From the NCBI RefSeq assembly GCF_004216775.1, contig NZ_SGXF01000001.1, forward strand, positions 360,828 to 424,827: 64,000 nucleotides of DNA, read 5' to 3'. The stretch comes from Cuneatibacter caecimuris (GTDB taxonomy: Bacteria > Bacillota > Clostridia > Lachnospirales > Lachnospiraceae). Under the pieces are notes generated by a model. The model worked only from the letters and a program-made list of their open reading frames with translations, ran no database searches and was not told the origin of the DNA. Position numbers and translations under genes: made by a program. How positions within the stretch are numbered: the stretch's first letter is position 1; every line of letters begins with the position of its first letter. Positions 20,959-30,506 of the stretch are shown here, one piece after another.

Positions 20959-22892
20959 AAATCCTCCTCAATTTTTTCTATTTCTTCCAGCCAAAGCCTG
21001 GCAGACGCATCGCTGGGCATCCGCAGATCCCCTCTTGGGGACAGAGCCGCAGAGCCTACTTTTGGCCCGTCGGGCAGACAGGAACGTTTAAACTGCTGGG
21101 AGAAGAATCTTCTGTAGAAGGTCTTCATCCACTTTATAATAGTTCCGCTGTCATAGGTTCCGTCAAAAGCGTGGCAGGCCATGTGATAAATTTTTTCCGG
21201 GTGGTAGCCAAACCGCAGCACATAATATAAGAAAAAATCATGGAGTTCATAAGGCCCCACCAGCTCTTCCGTTTTTTGAGATATTTTTCCGTCCTCCGGC
21301 GGCAGCAGTTCAGGGCTCACGGGCGTATCCAGAATATCCAGCAGAATATCCGAAAGCCTTTTATCCCCGCAGGTATCGGCATAATACCGTACCAGATGCC
21401 GGACCAGCGTCTTGGGAACGGATGCGTTGACCCCGTACATGGACATATGGTCTCCGTTATAAGTCGCCCAGCCCAGAGCCAGCTCTGACATATCTCCGGT
21501 ACCGATCACCAGGCCCCCGCACTGGTTGGCCAGATCCATCAGCACCTGCGTCCGTTCTCTGGCCTGTGCGTTTTCATAGGTCACATCGTGTGTGGAAAGA
21601 TCCTGTCCGATGTCGGCAAAATGCTGGGTCACAGAAGCTTTGATATCCACTTCTTTCAGCGTGGCCCCAAGCCTTCTGGTGAGTTCGCAGGCATTTTGAT
21701 AAGTGCGGTCCGTGGTGCCGAAGCAGGGCATGGTCACAGAAAGAATTCCATCCCTGGGCAGCCCCAGGCCGTCAAAAGCCCGAACAGCCACCAGCAGGGC
21801 AAGGGTGGAGTCCAGCCCGCCGGAAATCCCCACCACCGCGTGGCTGCTGCCGGTATGTTTGAGCCGTTTGCGAAGGCCCGCGGCCTGAATGGACAGGATT
21901 TCCTCACAGCGTTTGCTGCGGTCCGTCTTATCATCCGGCACAAAAGGGTTTTTTTCGATTTTACGCATAAGAGAAGCGGGACGCTTGCCGGAAGCGAATG
22001 TAATGATCCGGTATAGGTTTCTTTTTTCCTGAGAAGTTATGATCAGCCGCCGCCGTTCGCTCCTGATCCGGTCCAGATCCAGATCGCAGCAAAACACGCC
22101 CGTCTCAAAACGTTTGGAACTGCACAAAAGCGTGCCGTTTTCCGCGATCAGGTTGTGGCCGCCGAAAACCAGATCCTGGGTGGACTCCCCTTCTCCTGCT
22201 CCGGCATAGAGATAGCCGCATACCAGCCGCGCGGACTGGCCGCACACCAGATCTCTGCGGTATTCTGCCTTGCCGATGGTTTCGTTGCTGGCCGACAGGT
22301 TGCAGATCACTGTCGCCCCAGCCATAGCATGGCTGATGCTGGGGGGACATGGGACCCACAGGTCCTCACAGACTTCCGCCGCCACTGAAAATCCAGGGAT
22401 ATTTTCATCTTCCAGCAGCACCTTGCTGCCAAACCAGGTATCCCAGACCCGGCCTCCTTCTCCCTCCAGTGTCACCGGCACAGCCGCTTCAGGCCCGGGA
22501 GAAAAATATCTTTTTTCATAAAACTCACTGTAGTTCGGAATATGGCTTTTGGGAATCAGGGCCAGAATCCGCCCTTTCCACACAGCGGCCGCCACATTAT
22601 AGAGCTGTCCGCAGTATTCCCAGGGAAGCCCCACCAAAGCTAAAATTTCCTTACTTTCCGTGATCTCTGCCAGTGAAAGCAGCGCGGCCCGCGCCTCATC
22701 CACCAGCGTGCTCTGCAAGAACAGATCCTGACAGGTATAACCGGTCAGACAGAGTTCCGGAAAAACAACCAGCTGAGCACCCTGTCCTTCCGCTTCTTCC
22801 AGTCCGGAGATCACCTGTTCCAGATTATGTTTTACATCTCCCACCACAATTTCAGGCGTGGCAGCAGCCACGCGGATATAATTTCCCTTCAT
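20955..22892 (-). CDS. nadE: Glutamine-dependent NAD+ synthetase
   Basis: 645 residues: an N-terminal carbon-nitrogen hydrolase (glutaminase) domain of about 270 residues with VFPELCLTGY (Glu), PKSHIPNYSEFYEKRYF (Lys) and AAEVCEDLW (Cys nucleophile), then an ATP-pyrophosphatase NAD synthase domain with the PP-loop GISGGLDSTLAL near residue 355 and GTGDMSELALGW. It converts nicotinic acid adenine dinucleotide to NAD using glutamine. It is first in the nadE-tldD-tldE operon and has AGGAGG before the ATG. Confidence 0.97.
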   Translation of the reverse strand: MKGNYIRVAAATPEIVVGDVKHNLEQVISGLEEAEGQGAQLVVFPELCLTGYTCQDLFLQSTLVDEARAALLSLAEITESKEILALVGLPWEYCGQLYNVAAAVWKGRILALIPKSHIPNYSEFYEKRYFSPGPEAAVPVTLEGEGGRVWDTWFGSKVLLEDENIPGFSVAAEVCEDLWVPCPPSISHAMAGATVICNLSASNETIGKAEYRRDLVCGQSARLVCGYLYAGAGEGESTQDLVFGGHNLIAENGTLLCSSKRFETGVFCCDLDLDRIRSERRRLIITSQEKRNLYRIITFASGKRPASLMRKIEKNPFVPDDKTDRSKRCEEILSIQAAGLRKRLKHTGSSHAVVGISGGLDSTLALLVAVRAFDGLGLPRDGILSVTMPCFGTTDRTYQNACELTRRLGATLKEVDIKASVTQHFADIGQDLSTHDVTYENAQARERTQVLMDLANQCGGLVIGTGDMSELALGWATYNGDHMSMYGVNASVPKTLVRHLVRYYADTCGDKRLSDILLDILDTPVSPELLPPEDGKISQKTEELVGPYELHDFFLYYVLRFGYHPEKIYHMACHAFDGTYDSGTIIKWMKTFYRRFFSQQFKRSCLPDGPKVGSAALSPRGDLRMPSDASARLWLEEIEKIEEDL

Positions 22893-22941
22893 GGTATCCT
22901 CCTGTATCCGGCATTACGCCTGTCCGGCCGGCCGGTTCTCT

Positions 22942-23751
22942 TCATATCCCAAAATATTTTTTTACGAACCAGGCCACTCCGTCCTCTTCATTGGACCGGG
23001 TAATCACATCGGCTGCTTTTTTGGCCTCTGGCACGCCATTTTCCATGGCGGCGGAAAAGCCGGCAAATTCCAGCATGCTGATGTCATTGTATCCGTCCCC
23101 ACAGGCCGCCAGATCCTTCTGGTCCAAACCCAGATGGCGCAGAAGCCGCTGCAGAGACCGGGCTTTATCAATTCCCCTGGCCATGACTTCCAGAAAAAAG
23201 GGGGCGGAACGGTATACGCTGAAATTCTCTCCCAGCGCTTCCCGCACCTCTCCTTCCACAGAAGCCAGGTAACCGCCGTCTCCCACCAGCAGGAATTTTA
23301 CAGGCGGGAAGTACACGGCTTCCTCCAAATGGACCACCTGCCTCACCGGCAGCTTGTTAATCCGGGATTCTTCCAGAACATAGGGATTCTTTGGAAACTC
23401 CGTGATGATCTGGCCGTCCTCATAGGTCAGAGCGGGAATGTGATACCGCTCCGAGACTTCAAAAATTTTGGAGAGCTCGTCCTGTGGCAGAGAGCGCTCA
23501 AAAATAATGTCCTGGCTGGCGCATTCGATCACCTTCGCGCCGTTAAACGCCAGGATAAAGCCGCCGTAACGCTCCATCTCCAGCTGTTTTGCCAGCGGCA
23601 TGATGCCGTATGTAGGGCGTCCGGAAGCCAGCGCCAGGCGCAGGCCTTTTCGCTGGGCTTCCATCAGCGTTTCATAAGTTTCCTGTGTTATTTTTTTCTC
23701 TTCATTTGTCAGGGTGCCGTCCAAATCCAGCACCAGAAGCTTGTAATTCAT
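22942..23751 (-). CDS. HAD-superfamily Cof-type phosphatase
   Basis: 269 residues. Motif I DLDGTLTN at the N-terminus, motif II SGR, Lys within DKARSLQRLL, and motif IV GDGYNDISML define a Cof/IIB HAD hydrolase. The C2B cap lies between motifs II and III. These enzymes dephosphorylate sugar phosphates, nucleotides or cofactors with broad specificity; the substrate cannot be assigned. Ribosome site GGAG upstream of ATG 23751. Confidence 0.93.
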   Translation of the reverse strand: MNYKLLVLDLDGTLTNEEKKITQETYETLMEAQRKGLRLALASGRPTYGIMPLAKQLEMERYGGFILAFNGAKVIECASQDIIFERSLPQDELSKIFEVSERYHIPALTYEDGQIITEFPKNPYVLEESRINKLPVRQVVHLEEAVYFPPVKFLLVGDGGYLASVEGEVREALGENFSVYRSAPFFLEVMARGIDKARSLQRLLRHLGLDQKDLAACGDGYNDISMLEFAGFSAAMENGVPEAKKAADVITRSNEEDGVAWFVKKYFGI

Positions 23752-23837
23752 CTCCGGCTCCTCATCCGTTTACTTTATAAGCATGCGCGCCGCCCTGCTT
23801 ACGTGGACATTTTACCATATTTTACGGTTAATTTCTA

Positions 23838-24446
23838 TCAGGAAATGAATTTTCCTGCGGCAAAGGGAGAGAATTCAAGGCGGATAAAGTACCCCTGCTC
23901 ATGGCGGCACACCGGGCAGGCTTTGGGCGCTTCTTTTCCATAATAGACATACCCGCAGTTCAGACAGATCCATCCTGTCTCCACATCTGATACAAACAGC
24001 TTACCCTGCTCCATCCATTCCGCAAATTTCGCGAAACGCTCACTGTGAATTTTTTCAATACCTGCGATCTGTTCAAAGGAAGCGGCCACGGACTTAAAGC
24101 CTTCTTCCCTGGCAATTTTGGCAAAGCTGGAATATACCACGTCGTGTTCTTCCATTTCATTGTGTTCCGCCGCCCGGAGCAGCTTGGACACATCCTTATA
24201 GATATCCACCGGATATCCGCCGTCCACAATGATTGTTTCTCCTGCCAGATCCTTCAGATGATCATAAAATATTTCCGCGTGCTCTTTTTCCTGGTCAGCG
24301 GTATAGGTAAATACCATCTGCACCACCGGAAGTTTCTGCTCTTTTGCCTGGGAGGCCGCGATGGTATAGCGGTTGCGCGCCTGGCTCTCTCCTGCAAATG
24401 CGCGCATCAGATTTTTAGCTGTTTCACTGTTTTCAAATGCTGTCAT
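23838..24446 (-). CDS. rbr: Rubrerythrin
   Basis: 202 residues from ATG 24446, which has GGAGG upstream (an in-frame ATG 15 bp earlier overlaps that site). The ferritin-like di-iron domain (about 1-140) contains FAGESQARNRY and QEKEHAE ligands. The C-terminal rubredoxin domain has CLNCGYVYYG and CPVCRHEQGYF, two CxxC knuckles. It is a peroxide-scavenging enzyme of anaerobes, acting with NADH-dependent electron donors. It is monocistronic. No PerR-box was clearly seen upstream. Confidence 0.96.
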   Translation of the reverse strand: MTAFENSETAKNLMRAFAGESQARNRYTIAASQAKEQKLPVVQMVFTYTADQEKEHAEIFYDHLKDLAGETIIVDGGYPVDIYKDVSKLLRAAEHNEMEEHDVVYSSFAKIAREEGFKSVAASFEQIAGIEKIHSERFAKFAEWMEQGKLFVSDVETGWICLNCGYVYYGKEAPKACPVCRHEQGYFIRLEFSPFAAGKFIS

Positions 24447-24507
24447 TAAAAAAACCTCCATTCACTTATTCAGCCTTAGTGTATGGAGGTTTGTAGAAAT
24501 TATTCAA

Positions 24508-25374
24508 TTATTTCCCAGAAATTGTCTGCTCCTTTTTCACAACAGGAATCCATACTTCGTACTGGGCGTTGGCCGGGTCCGGATTCAGATATACTTCTAT
24601 GTCCGGGGCGTTGGCATATTCATATCCTGAAGCAGGAAGCCATTCTGTCACGATTCTCTGCTCCAGCTCCTGAATGGAAAGATTGTTCCCTGATCGGAGA
24701 AACACCGCCCAGGTACATGCAGGCACCTGGTATTCCTGAAATTCCTCAGACGGCTGCGTGCTTGCCACTGCAATGAAATACGTCCACTCCTCTTTGTCGT
24801 TGCAGACGCTGACTCCCAAAAGCCCTTTGGGGAAACCATCCATCAGCGCCGCCAGTTTAGGCAGGGTTCCATCCATGGCCGCTTTTCCCCACATTTCAGG
24901 CACCACGGCAAAATTCTCTTCGATCTCGCTGCGCATCGGCTGAGAAATCCCCACAATCCGAAACGCCTCTTTTTCCACAATATGATAGTTCATTTCACCC
25001 ATCCCTTTCACTATAAGTTTGAAGCTGACGGGCGGATAGGACTTGACCGGAGCGCCTTGTTTTCTCGCCGCAGAGGGCGAAATACCGTGGACGCTCTGAA
25101 ATGCCCTGTTAAAGGCAGTGGGTGAGGAATAGCCGTAGCGCAGGGCGATATCCACAATTTTTTCTTGGCTGTTCTGCAGGTCCACGGCAGCCAAGGACAT
25201 CCTTCTGCGCCGGATATATTCTGAAAGCGGAACTCCGGCCATATAGCCGAACATTCTCTGGAAATGATAGGTGGAACAGCAGGCTGTCCTGGCCGCCAGT
25301 CCGTAATCAATTTCTCCATTCAGATTTTCCTCAATATAATTTACCGCACTGTTCAGGTATTCTGTCCATTCCAT
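24508..25374 (-). CDS. AraC-family regulator with GyrI-like domain
   Basis: 288 residues from ATG 25374 (GGAG upstream). An N-terminal AraC DNA-binding domain (about 1-105, two helix-turn-helices, ending SVHGISPSAARK) is followed by a GyrI/Bacterial effector-binding domain (about 125-288, ending EVWIPVVKK). Proteins of this layout, such as Rob/BmrR-like regulators, bind lipophilic ligands and control efflux genes. It lies just downstream of the ABC exporter pair in the same direction, suggesting a link. Confidence 0.93.
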   Translation of the reverse strand: MEWTEYLNSAVNYIEENLNGEIDYGLAARTACCSTYHFQRMFGYMAGVPLSEYIRRRRMSLAAVDLQNSQEKIVDIALRYGYSSPTAFNRAFQSVHGISPSAARKQGAPVKSYPPVSFKLIVKGMGEMNYHIVEKEAFRIVGISQPMRSEIEENFAVVPEMWGKAAMDGTLPKLAALMDGFPKGLLGVSVCNDKEEWTYFIAVASTQPSEEFQEYQVPACTWAVFLRSGNNLSIQELEQRIVTEWLPASGYEYANAPDIEVYLNPDPANAQYEVWIPVVKKEQTISGK

Positions 25375-25468
25375 TCCTTCATCTCCTTTTTTCACTCATT
25401 ATAGTTGTTTTTTACATCTCGCGCCTCTCTTTCCCTGCACAATAAAGAGAGGTTTGGTTTGCCTGCGC

Positions 25469-27310
25469 CTACCTGCGGTAATACTTCGCCTGGGCGTTCC
25501 ACAGCGCGGCGTACATCCCTTCCGTCTCTCCGATCAGCCGGGCATGGCTGCCGCGCTGCACCAGGCTGCCCTGATCGAAAACCAGAATGTCCTGGCAGAA
25601 CCGGCAGCTGCTCATCCGGTGGGAAATATAGACGCTGGTTTTGTCTTTCACCATGTCGTCAAACCTGGAATAGATTTCATATTCGCTGACCGGGTCCAGC
25701 GCTGCGGTGGGTTCATCCAGGATTACGAAAGGCGCGTCCTTATACAGAGCCCTGGCGATGGCCAGCTTCTGGGCCTCGCCTCCTGATATGGATTCCCCTC
25801 CTTCTTCCTCAAAATACAGCGGCGTATCCAGCTGTTTTGACATCCTTTTCACCTTCTCCTCCGCGCCGGCGCAGCGCAGGGCTTTCCATACCCTGTCTTG
25901 ATCCGGGTCCTGTGAACAGGCTATATTTTCGCCCACAGCAAAAGCAAACAACGCAAAATCCTGAAATACCGCAGCAAATAAGTTCATGTATTCCTGATAA
26001 TCATACTTGCGTATATCAATGCCGTTTAAGGTAATGCTGCCCTCCGACACATCATAAAACCGGCAGAGCAGTTTGATAAAAGTGGTCTTTCCCGCGCCGT
26101 TCTGTCCCACCACGGCAAATTTTTTCTTCATATCCAGTTTTACGGAAACATGCCTCAGGACCCATTCCTCTGTGCCGGGATACCGGAAGCTCACATCGTG
26201 AAATTCGATTTCATACAGATTGTCCAGCCGCTTTTCCACGGGCAGCGAGCCGGTGTCCAGCACACTTTTCTTCTCCAGATAATTTGTGTAATAGGCCAGA
26301 TAGGAGGTATACAGGCGTATTTTATCATTGGATTCTATCACATTTTTCATAGCTTCGTTCATCTGCTGCACCGCTCCGGCGTATTTCGCCAGGCCGCCGA
26401 CGCTGACGGCTCCGGCAAAGGCTTTCAGCGCCACCAGCAGATAGGAAAAAACCAAAACCAGACTGTTGGCCGCACCTGAGCTGATTTTAGATAGGTCCTC
26501 AAATCGCCAGCGTTTCCGCAGAAAGCCTTCATTTTTCAGGCTCAGCTTCTCCCATTCCTGAAATACCAGTTCTTTCATATGGTACATCCGCAGAGTCTTG
26601 GCGATCTGCTCATCATAGAACAGCTGATCCCGGAAATATCCCATTTCCTGGGACAGGCTCATGGTCTTCTGAAAAATTTCCAGGCTGTGGTCATTTACGT
26701 AAGCCGCAAATTTGCCGTAAAATACTGCCATTGCTGTCAGCAGGAGGAACATTGCCAGAAAAGAGCCTGGTACAGAAAGCAGAATCCCTGCTAACCCGTC
26801 GCCTTTTGCTCCATGCAGGCAAAAATCAACCAGAAGTCCCATAGAAATCCCTACGGAAAACAGGTTTCGCAGCAAAGTGGAATATTCTATCAGAAAATTG
26901 CCAAAACCTCCGTGCTTGGCTACATTATAGTCTGCCGCAGAGAATTCTTCAAGGCTCTTTTTATCTGCAAAGGTCTGGTAATCCAGGGATATGGATTTCA
27001 GACAGACATGAGCGTTGCACTGCCGGTTAATTTCCATGCTGATGGCTTCGCTCTCTTTCCTCAGCCAGTCCAGCACCACGCCAAAGGCCAGCTGAAGCCC
27101 CAGCATCCCGCCTGCCAGCCACAAGCTTTGTTCCCATTCTCCCGCCACCAGCGCGTCCACAATCCCGGCTCCGAACAGAATTCCGATAAACGGCCATCCT
27201 GATTCCGCCGCAGCCCAGAGCATGAATACCGGAACAGCGGAATGGTTCAGCTGATGGATCATTTTCAGCAGCTTATATCCCTTCCGGTGAATCTCCAACA
27301 GTTTCTTCAT
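25469..27310 (-). CDS. ABC exporter half-transporter, subunit 2
   Basis: 613 residues: an N-terminal membrane domain (about 1-330) and a nucleotide-binding domain with Walker A GQNGAGKTTF, signature ISGGEAQ, Walker B FVILDEPTAALDP and H-loop ISHRMSS. The membrane part is a divergent ABC type IV fold with an unusual hydrophilic middle. It overlaps the upstream half-transporter by 38 bp and has GGAGGAG before ATG, so the two probably form a heterodimer. No peptidase C39 domain is present, so it is not a bacteriocin-processing exporter. Confidence 0.93.
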   Translation of the reverse strand: MKKLLEIHRKGYKLLKMIHQLNHSAVPVFMLWAAAESGWPFIGILFGAGIVDALVAGEWEQSLWLAGGMLGLQLAFGVVLDWLRKESEAISMEINRQCNAHVCLKSISLDYQTFADKKSLEEFSAADYNVAKHGGFGNFLIEYSTLLRNLFSVGISMGLLVDFCLHGAKGDGLAGILLSVPGSFLAMFLLLTAMAVFYGKFAAYVNDHSLEIFQKTMSLSQEMGYFRDQLFYDEQIAKTLRMYHMKELVFQEWEKLSLKNEGFLRKRWRFEDLSKISSGAANSLVLVFSYLLVALKAFAGAVSVGGLAKYAGAVQQMNEAMKNVIESNDKIRLYTSYLAYYTNYLEKKSVLDTGSLPVEKRLDNLYEIEFHDVSFRYPGTEEWVLRHVSVKLDMKKKFAVVGQNGAGKTTFIKLLCRFYDVSEGSITLNGIDIRKYDYQEYMNLFAAVFQDFALFAFAVGENIACSQDPDQDRVWKALRCAGAEEKVKRMSKQLDTPLYFEEEGGESISGGEAQKLAIARALYKDAPFVILDEPTAALDPVSEYEIYSRFDDMVKDKTSVYISHRMSSCRFCQDILVFDQGSLVQRGSHARLIGETEGMYAALWNAQAKYYRR

Positions 27311-29204
27311 CCCTCTCCTCCTTCTGATAATAGTGAGCCTGTATCTGATACATCCTGGCGTATTTCCCGTTCAGGGCCATCAGCTCCTCATGCGTTCCTT
27401 CTTCTGCGATTCTGCCGTTTTCCAGAAACAGAATGCGGTCGCAGAATCTGGTGCTGCTGAGCCTGTGGGAAATGAATACAGATATTTTATTTCTGCACAT
27501 CCCGGCGTATTTTTCATACAGCTGGTTTTCTGCGATTGGATCCAGCGCAGCGGTAGGTTCGTCCAGAATCAGCAGGGGCGCGTCTTTATAAAGAGCCCGC
27601 GCAAGCAGAAGGCGCTGAAGCTGACCCCCTGACAATTCCACACCTTCCCGGTCCAGAACTTTTGTCATTGATGTTCCCATTCCTTTGGGCAGGCTGTTTA
27701 TTTTATCCCACAGATCCACCTGTTTCAGACATTCTTCCGTTTTTTCCCTGTCGCAGCTGTTCCGGGCCTTCAGCTCCGGAAAAGCCCATTCAAAAATTCT
27801 GCCCATCTGGGTATCTGTCTGTCCGCTTTCTTCCTCGTCTGCAAAGGAACAGGAGATATTCTCCGCCACTGAAAAGGGAAACAGCTGAGAATCCTGAAAC
27901 AGCACGGAGACCTGTTCCCTGTAATGCTCCTGGTCGATTTCTTTCAAATCCTGTCCGTTGACCAGTATCTTTCCTTCCTCCGGATGGTAAAGTCCGCACA
28001 GTAATTTTACCAGGGTGGTCTTCCCTGCTCCGTTTTCTCCCACCAGCGCCACTTTTTCATTTTCTCTCAATTCCAGGCTGAAATGTTCAAACAATTTCTG
28101 GTCCCCGTAGGAGAATCCTACATCCTCCAGCCTGATATTCCTGCAGGGTTCCGAAACATCAGCCGTTCCTGTTTCTTCCTTCGTCTCCTGTTCCAGATAG
28201 ACGCGGTAAGTAGATACCAGATAACTCTTCTGTTTCAGTTCCGCATAGCTGTCGATGATCTTCTGCATCCAGACTCCGAAAGCAGCCACAATTCCCACAT
28301 AGATCACAAAGTCAGACACGCTAATCCTGCCTCCGGCCATTTCCGCAATCAGAAACCCATAGGACAGTCCGTCCCGGATCAGGGAACTGGCCCGGATGCC
28401 CAGTTCTCCATAAAAAACATGATTCTGCACATCCCGATAGCAGGAAGAGGCTTCCTGTGTATTCTGGGAAAACAGCTGCCGAAACCACCCGCCCAGCCGG
28501 TACATCCGGATATCCTTTGCTTTTGCCAGATCAATGCTCTCCCTTTTCAGATACCAGAATTTATTCTGGTTTTTCCAGAAGAGCTTAAGGTGGTCGTAAC
28601 CATAGTCCGCGGCCTTCAGCCTGAGCAGGCAGTTTACGGCAGACGTGACGAACAGCACGGCCAGGAGCCACCATTTCACTCCCGCCACCATCAGCCCATA
28701 GAGCAGAAAACCGCCTGCATTTACCAGCAGCTGCTGCCCATACTGAAACATGGCCTGGATCCCCTGAAACTTGCCCATGGGATCCATATCGTGCACCGCG
28801 TCATAAATCTCGTAACGGTCCTCCCTCATTTGGGGATCTTCCAATTCCGCCATCCCGCACAGCAGCAGCCTCTGATAGATTTTCCCTGTATACAGAGATT
28901 CCCGCAGGATCTCCGTGACATGTGTATATTTCTGATGCATTACATCCTTCGCCAGATTCATACAGAAAACCGCGCCGGTCAATGCCGCCACCGTAAACAG
29001 CAATTCGGCCGGCTCTCTGTTCTGCACAAGCATACCGGTTATCAGGCCCGGAAGCAGCACCAAAACAAAGGGAATCAGGATCTGCAGCACAATATCCGCC
29101 GCCAGATACAGGTAATACCGGTATCCGGCGCAGCGCATATCCTTCAGCACCATAAAAAGGTTGGACCAGATGCCATATTTCTTCTTTGCTCCTTCATCCA
29201 TCAT
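27273..29204 (-). CDS. ABC exporter half-transporter, subunit 1
   Basis: 643 residues: a membrane domain (about 15-340) and an ATPase domain with Walker A GENGAGKTTL, signature LSGGQLQ, Walker B LLILDEPTAALDP and H-loop ISHRLSS. The ATPase carries an insertion between Walker A and the signature (about residues 485-530, acidic and poorly conserved in appearance). Its partner overlaps it downstream. It follows the LytTR/GHKL two-component genes across a 134-bp gap that holds a promoter-like sequence, which suggests induction by that system. Confidence 0.93.
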   Translation of the reverse strand: MMDEGAKKKYGIWSNLFMVLKDMRCAGYRYYLYLAADIVLQILIPFVLVLLPGLITGMLVQNREPAELLFTVAALTGAVFCMNLAKDVMHQKYTHVTEILRESLYTGKIYQRLLLCGMAELEDPQMREDRYEIYDAVHDMDPMGKFQGIQAMFQYGQQLLVNAGGFLLYGLMVAGVKWWLLAVLFVTSAVNCLLRLKAADYGYDHLKLFWKNQNKFWYLKRESIDLAKAKDIRMYRLGGWFRQLFSQNTQEASSCYRDVQNHVFYGELGIRASSLIRDGLSYGFLIAEMAGGRISVSDFVIYVGIVAAFGVWMQKIIDSYAELKQKSYLVSTYRVYLEQETKEETGTADVSEPCRNIRLEDVGFSYGDQKLFEHFSLELRENEKVALVGENGAGKTTLVKLLCGLYHPEEGKILVNGQDLKEIDQEHYREQVSVLFQDSQLFPFSVAENISCSFADEEESGQTDTQMGRIFEWAFPELKARNSCDREKTEECLKQVDLWDKINSLPKGMGTSMTKVLDREGVELSGGQLQRLLLARALYKDAPLLILDEPTAALDPIAENQLYEKYAGMCRNKISVFISHRLSSTRFCDRILFLENGRIAEEGTHEELMALNGKYARMYQIQAHYYQKEERDEETVGDSPEGI

Positions 29205-29338
29205 ATTTCACATCCTTTCCTGTTCTGCCTACAATATAGCAGATCTGAAAGAGAAAAAACGTCCGGGTACGTAAAAAGCAATTCTGCGTACGCGAACGTG
29301 AAAAAGAAGTCCGTTTGCGGATTACTCCGCCTGCCTTT
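29205..29338 (-). promoter_or_regulatory. Candidate LytTR-controlled promoter region
   Basis: On the minus strand a TATATT -10 sequence (near 29234) is preceded by T-tracts and three ACGT-centred repeats: CACGTTCGC, TACGTACCC and GACGTTTTT. Their cores resemble, but do not perfectly match, the LytTR half-site, and spacing is irregular. No small ORF with a ribosome site was noticed here. Confidence 0.35.
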
Positions 29339-30505
29339 TTATTCTCCGCTTTCTTCCAGAGGCAGCATAACCTCGCTGGCGAACACTCCCGGCTCATTTT
29401 TCAAATTCAGATACCCGCCGTATCTGTCTACCGCCAGCTTCACCCGTTTCATTCCGTGGCCATGTTCTCCTCTCTTGCTGCTGATATAGTTCTTTTCATT
29501 AAAATCCAGCTCTTCTTTGGCTGCGTTGACCACCGACAAATAAAACTGGCGCCGGACCACCGCGCAGTAAATTCGGATAAAACGCCTGTTTTCTGCTATC
29601 TGCCCGCAGCTTTCAATGGCATTGTCCAGCAGATTGCCTGCGATCACGCAGAGATCCGTGTCCCCGATGCTGAGGCGCTCCGGAAGCACAGCCTTGCAGT
29701 CCACTGCAATATTCTTTTCCTTTGCCAGCGTCAGTTTGGAATTCAGCACTGCATCCATCATCACATTACCGCTTTTCACTAATTGGTCCACGGAATCCAG
29801 GTCATCTTCCAGTTCATTTAAGTAGGTTTTTGCTTCTTCTGTCTGCCCCAGCTGCAGCCATGCTTTCAAAGTCTGGATATGATTATGGTAATCATGCCTC
29901 CATCCGCGCATATTTAAATACACAGCTTTCACTTCTTCATAATGATGCAGCATCACCTGTTCCTGAAATTCTGCGGTGCTCTTACGGAAAGATGCGGAAT
30001 AGGAGCTGTAAATATACTCCGCCTGCCCCAGCGCCAGACACAGGGCAGCAGAAGCCTGCCAGCCGAAGCCTGCCAGCGCGAAATATCCTGCGGCTGCCGT
30101 CAGCCCCAAAACTGTGACAAACAAAACCCCTGTTTTCTGTCCCCGGGTAAATGCAGCAAGTAAATACAGCAATCCGGCAAAAACAATAAAAGCTATTTCG
30201 GCCTGCTTATCCGGCCCCACAGCCCATCCGGCTACACAGGAAATCAGCAGAGCCGCCCCGGCAGCCAGGCAATACCTGATCCTGGGATAAGAACCATCGC
30301 TGTAAAACACCAGAAAAAAATCCAGCGTAACCCAGCCTGCGGCCAGCCCGGCCGGCCATGCTTCCAGGTAGCAGGCGGACGCCCATTCTGCAGCCAGCAG
30401 CCCGCCCAGGAATATTCTCTTTTTCCATCCTCTGTCCAGCGCAAAAAACCATTCTATGCAAAGCCACTGCAGCGCTGTCATCAGGCCGCCCCAAATCCAT
30501 TCCAT
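29339..30505 (-). CDS. GHKL sensor histidine kinase (AgrC-like)
   Basis: 388 residues from ATG 30505, two bases after the regulator stop, with GGGAG upstream. The N-terminal half has about six hydrophobic helices (residues 5-190), as in AgrC/ComD-type receptors. The phospho-acceptor is in RHDYHNH (about residue 230), followed by the GHKL ATPase with GNLLDNAIES and KRGEHGHGMKRV. Such kinases often sense peptides. No agrD/agrB-like gene is present, so the signal is unknown, possibly the compound handled by the adjacent ABC exporter. Confidence 0.92.
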   Translation of the reverse strand: MEWIWGGLMTALQWLCIEWFFALDRGWKKRIFLGGLLAAEWASACYLEAWPAGLAAGWVTLDFFLVFYSDGSYPRIRYCLAAGAALLISCVAGWAVGPDKQAEIAFIVFAGLLYLLAAFTRGQKTGVLFVTVLGLTAAAGYFALAGFGWQASAALCLALGQAEYIYSSYSASFRKSTAEFQEQVMLHHYEEVKAVYLNMRGWRHDYHNHIQTLKAWLQLGQTEEAKTYLNELEDDLDSVDQLVKSGNVMMDAVLNSKLTLAKEKNIAVDCKAVLPERLSIGDTDLCVIAGNLLDNAIESCGQIAENRRFIRIYCAVVRRQFYLSVVNAAKEELDFNEKNYISSKRGEHGHGMKRVKLAVDRYGGYLNLKNEPGVFASEVMLPLEESGE

Positions 30506-30506
30506 C

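Noticed and set aside
29205-29338. Small peptide pheromone gene between kinase and exporter
   Set aside because: No frame with a ribosome site and leader-like composition was seen; the gap is better explained as a promoter.
28083-29489. 468-codon plus-strand frame antisense to the ABC exporter
   Set aside because: Shadow frame; it runs through the promoter gap into the kinase gene and has no domain.
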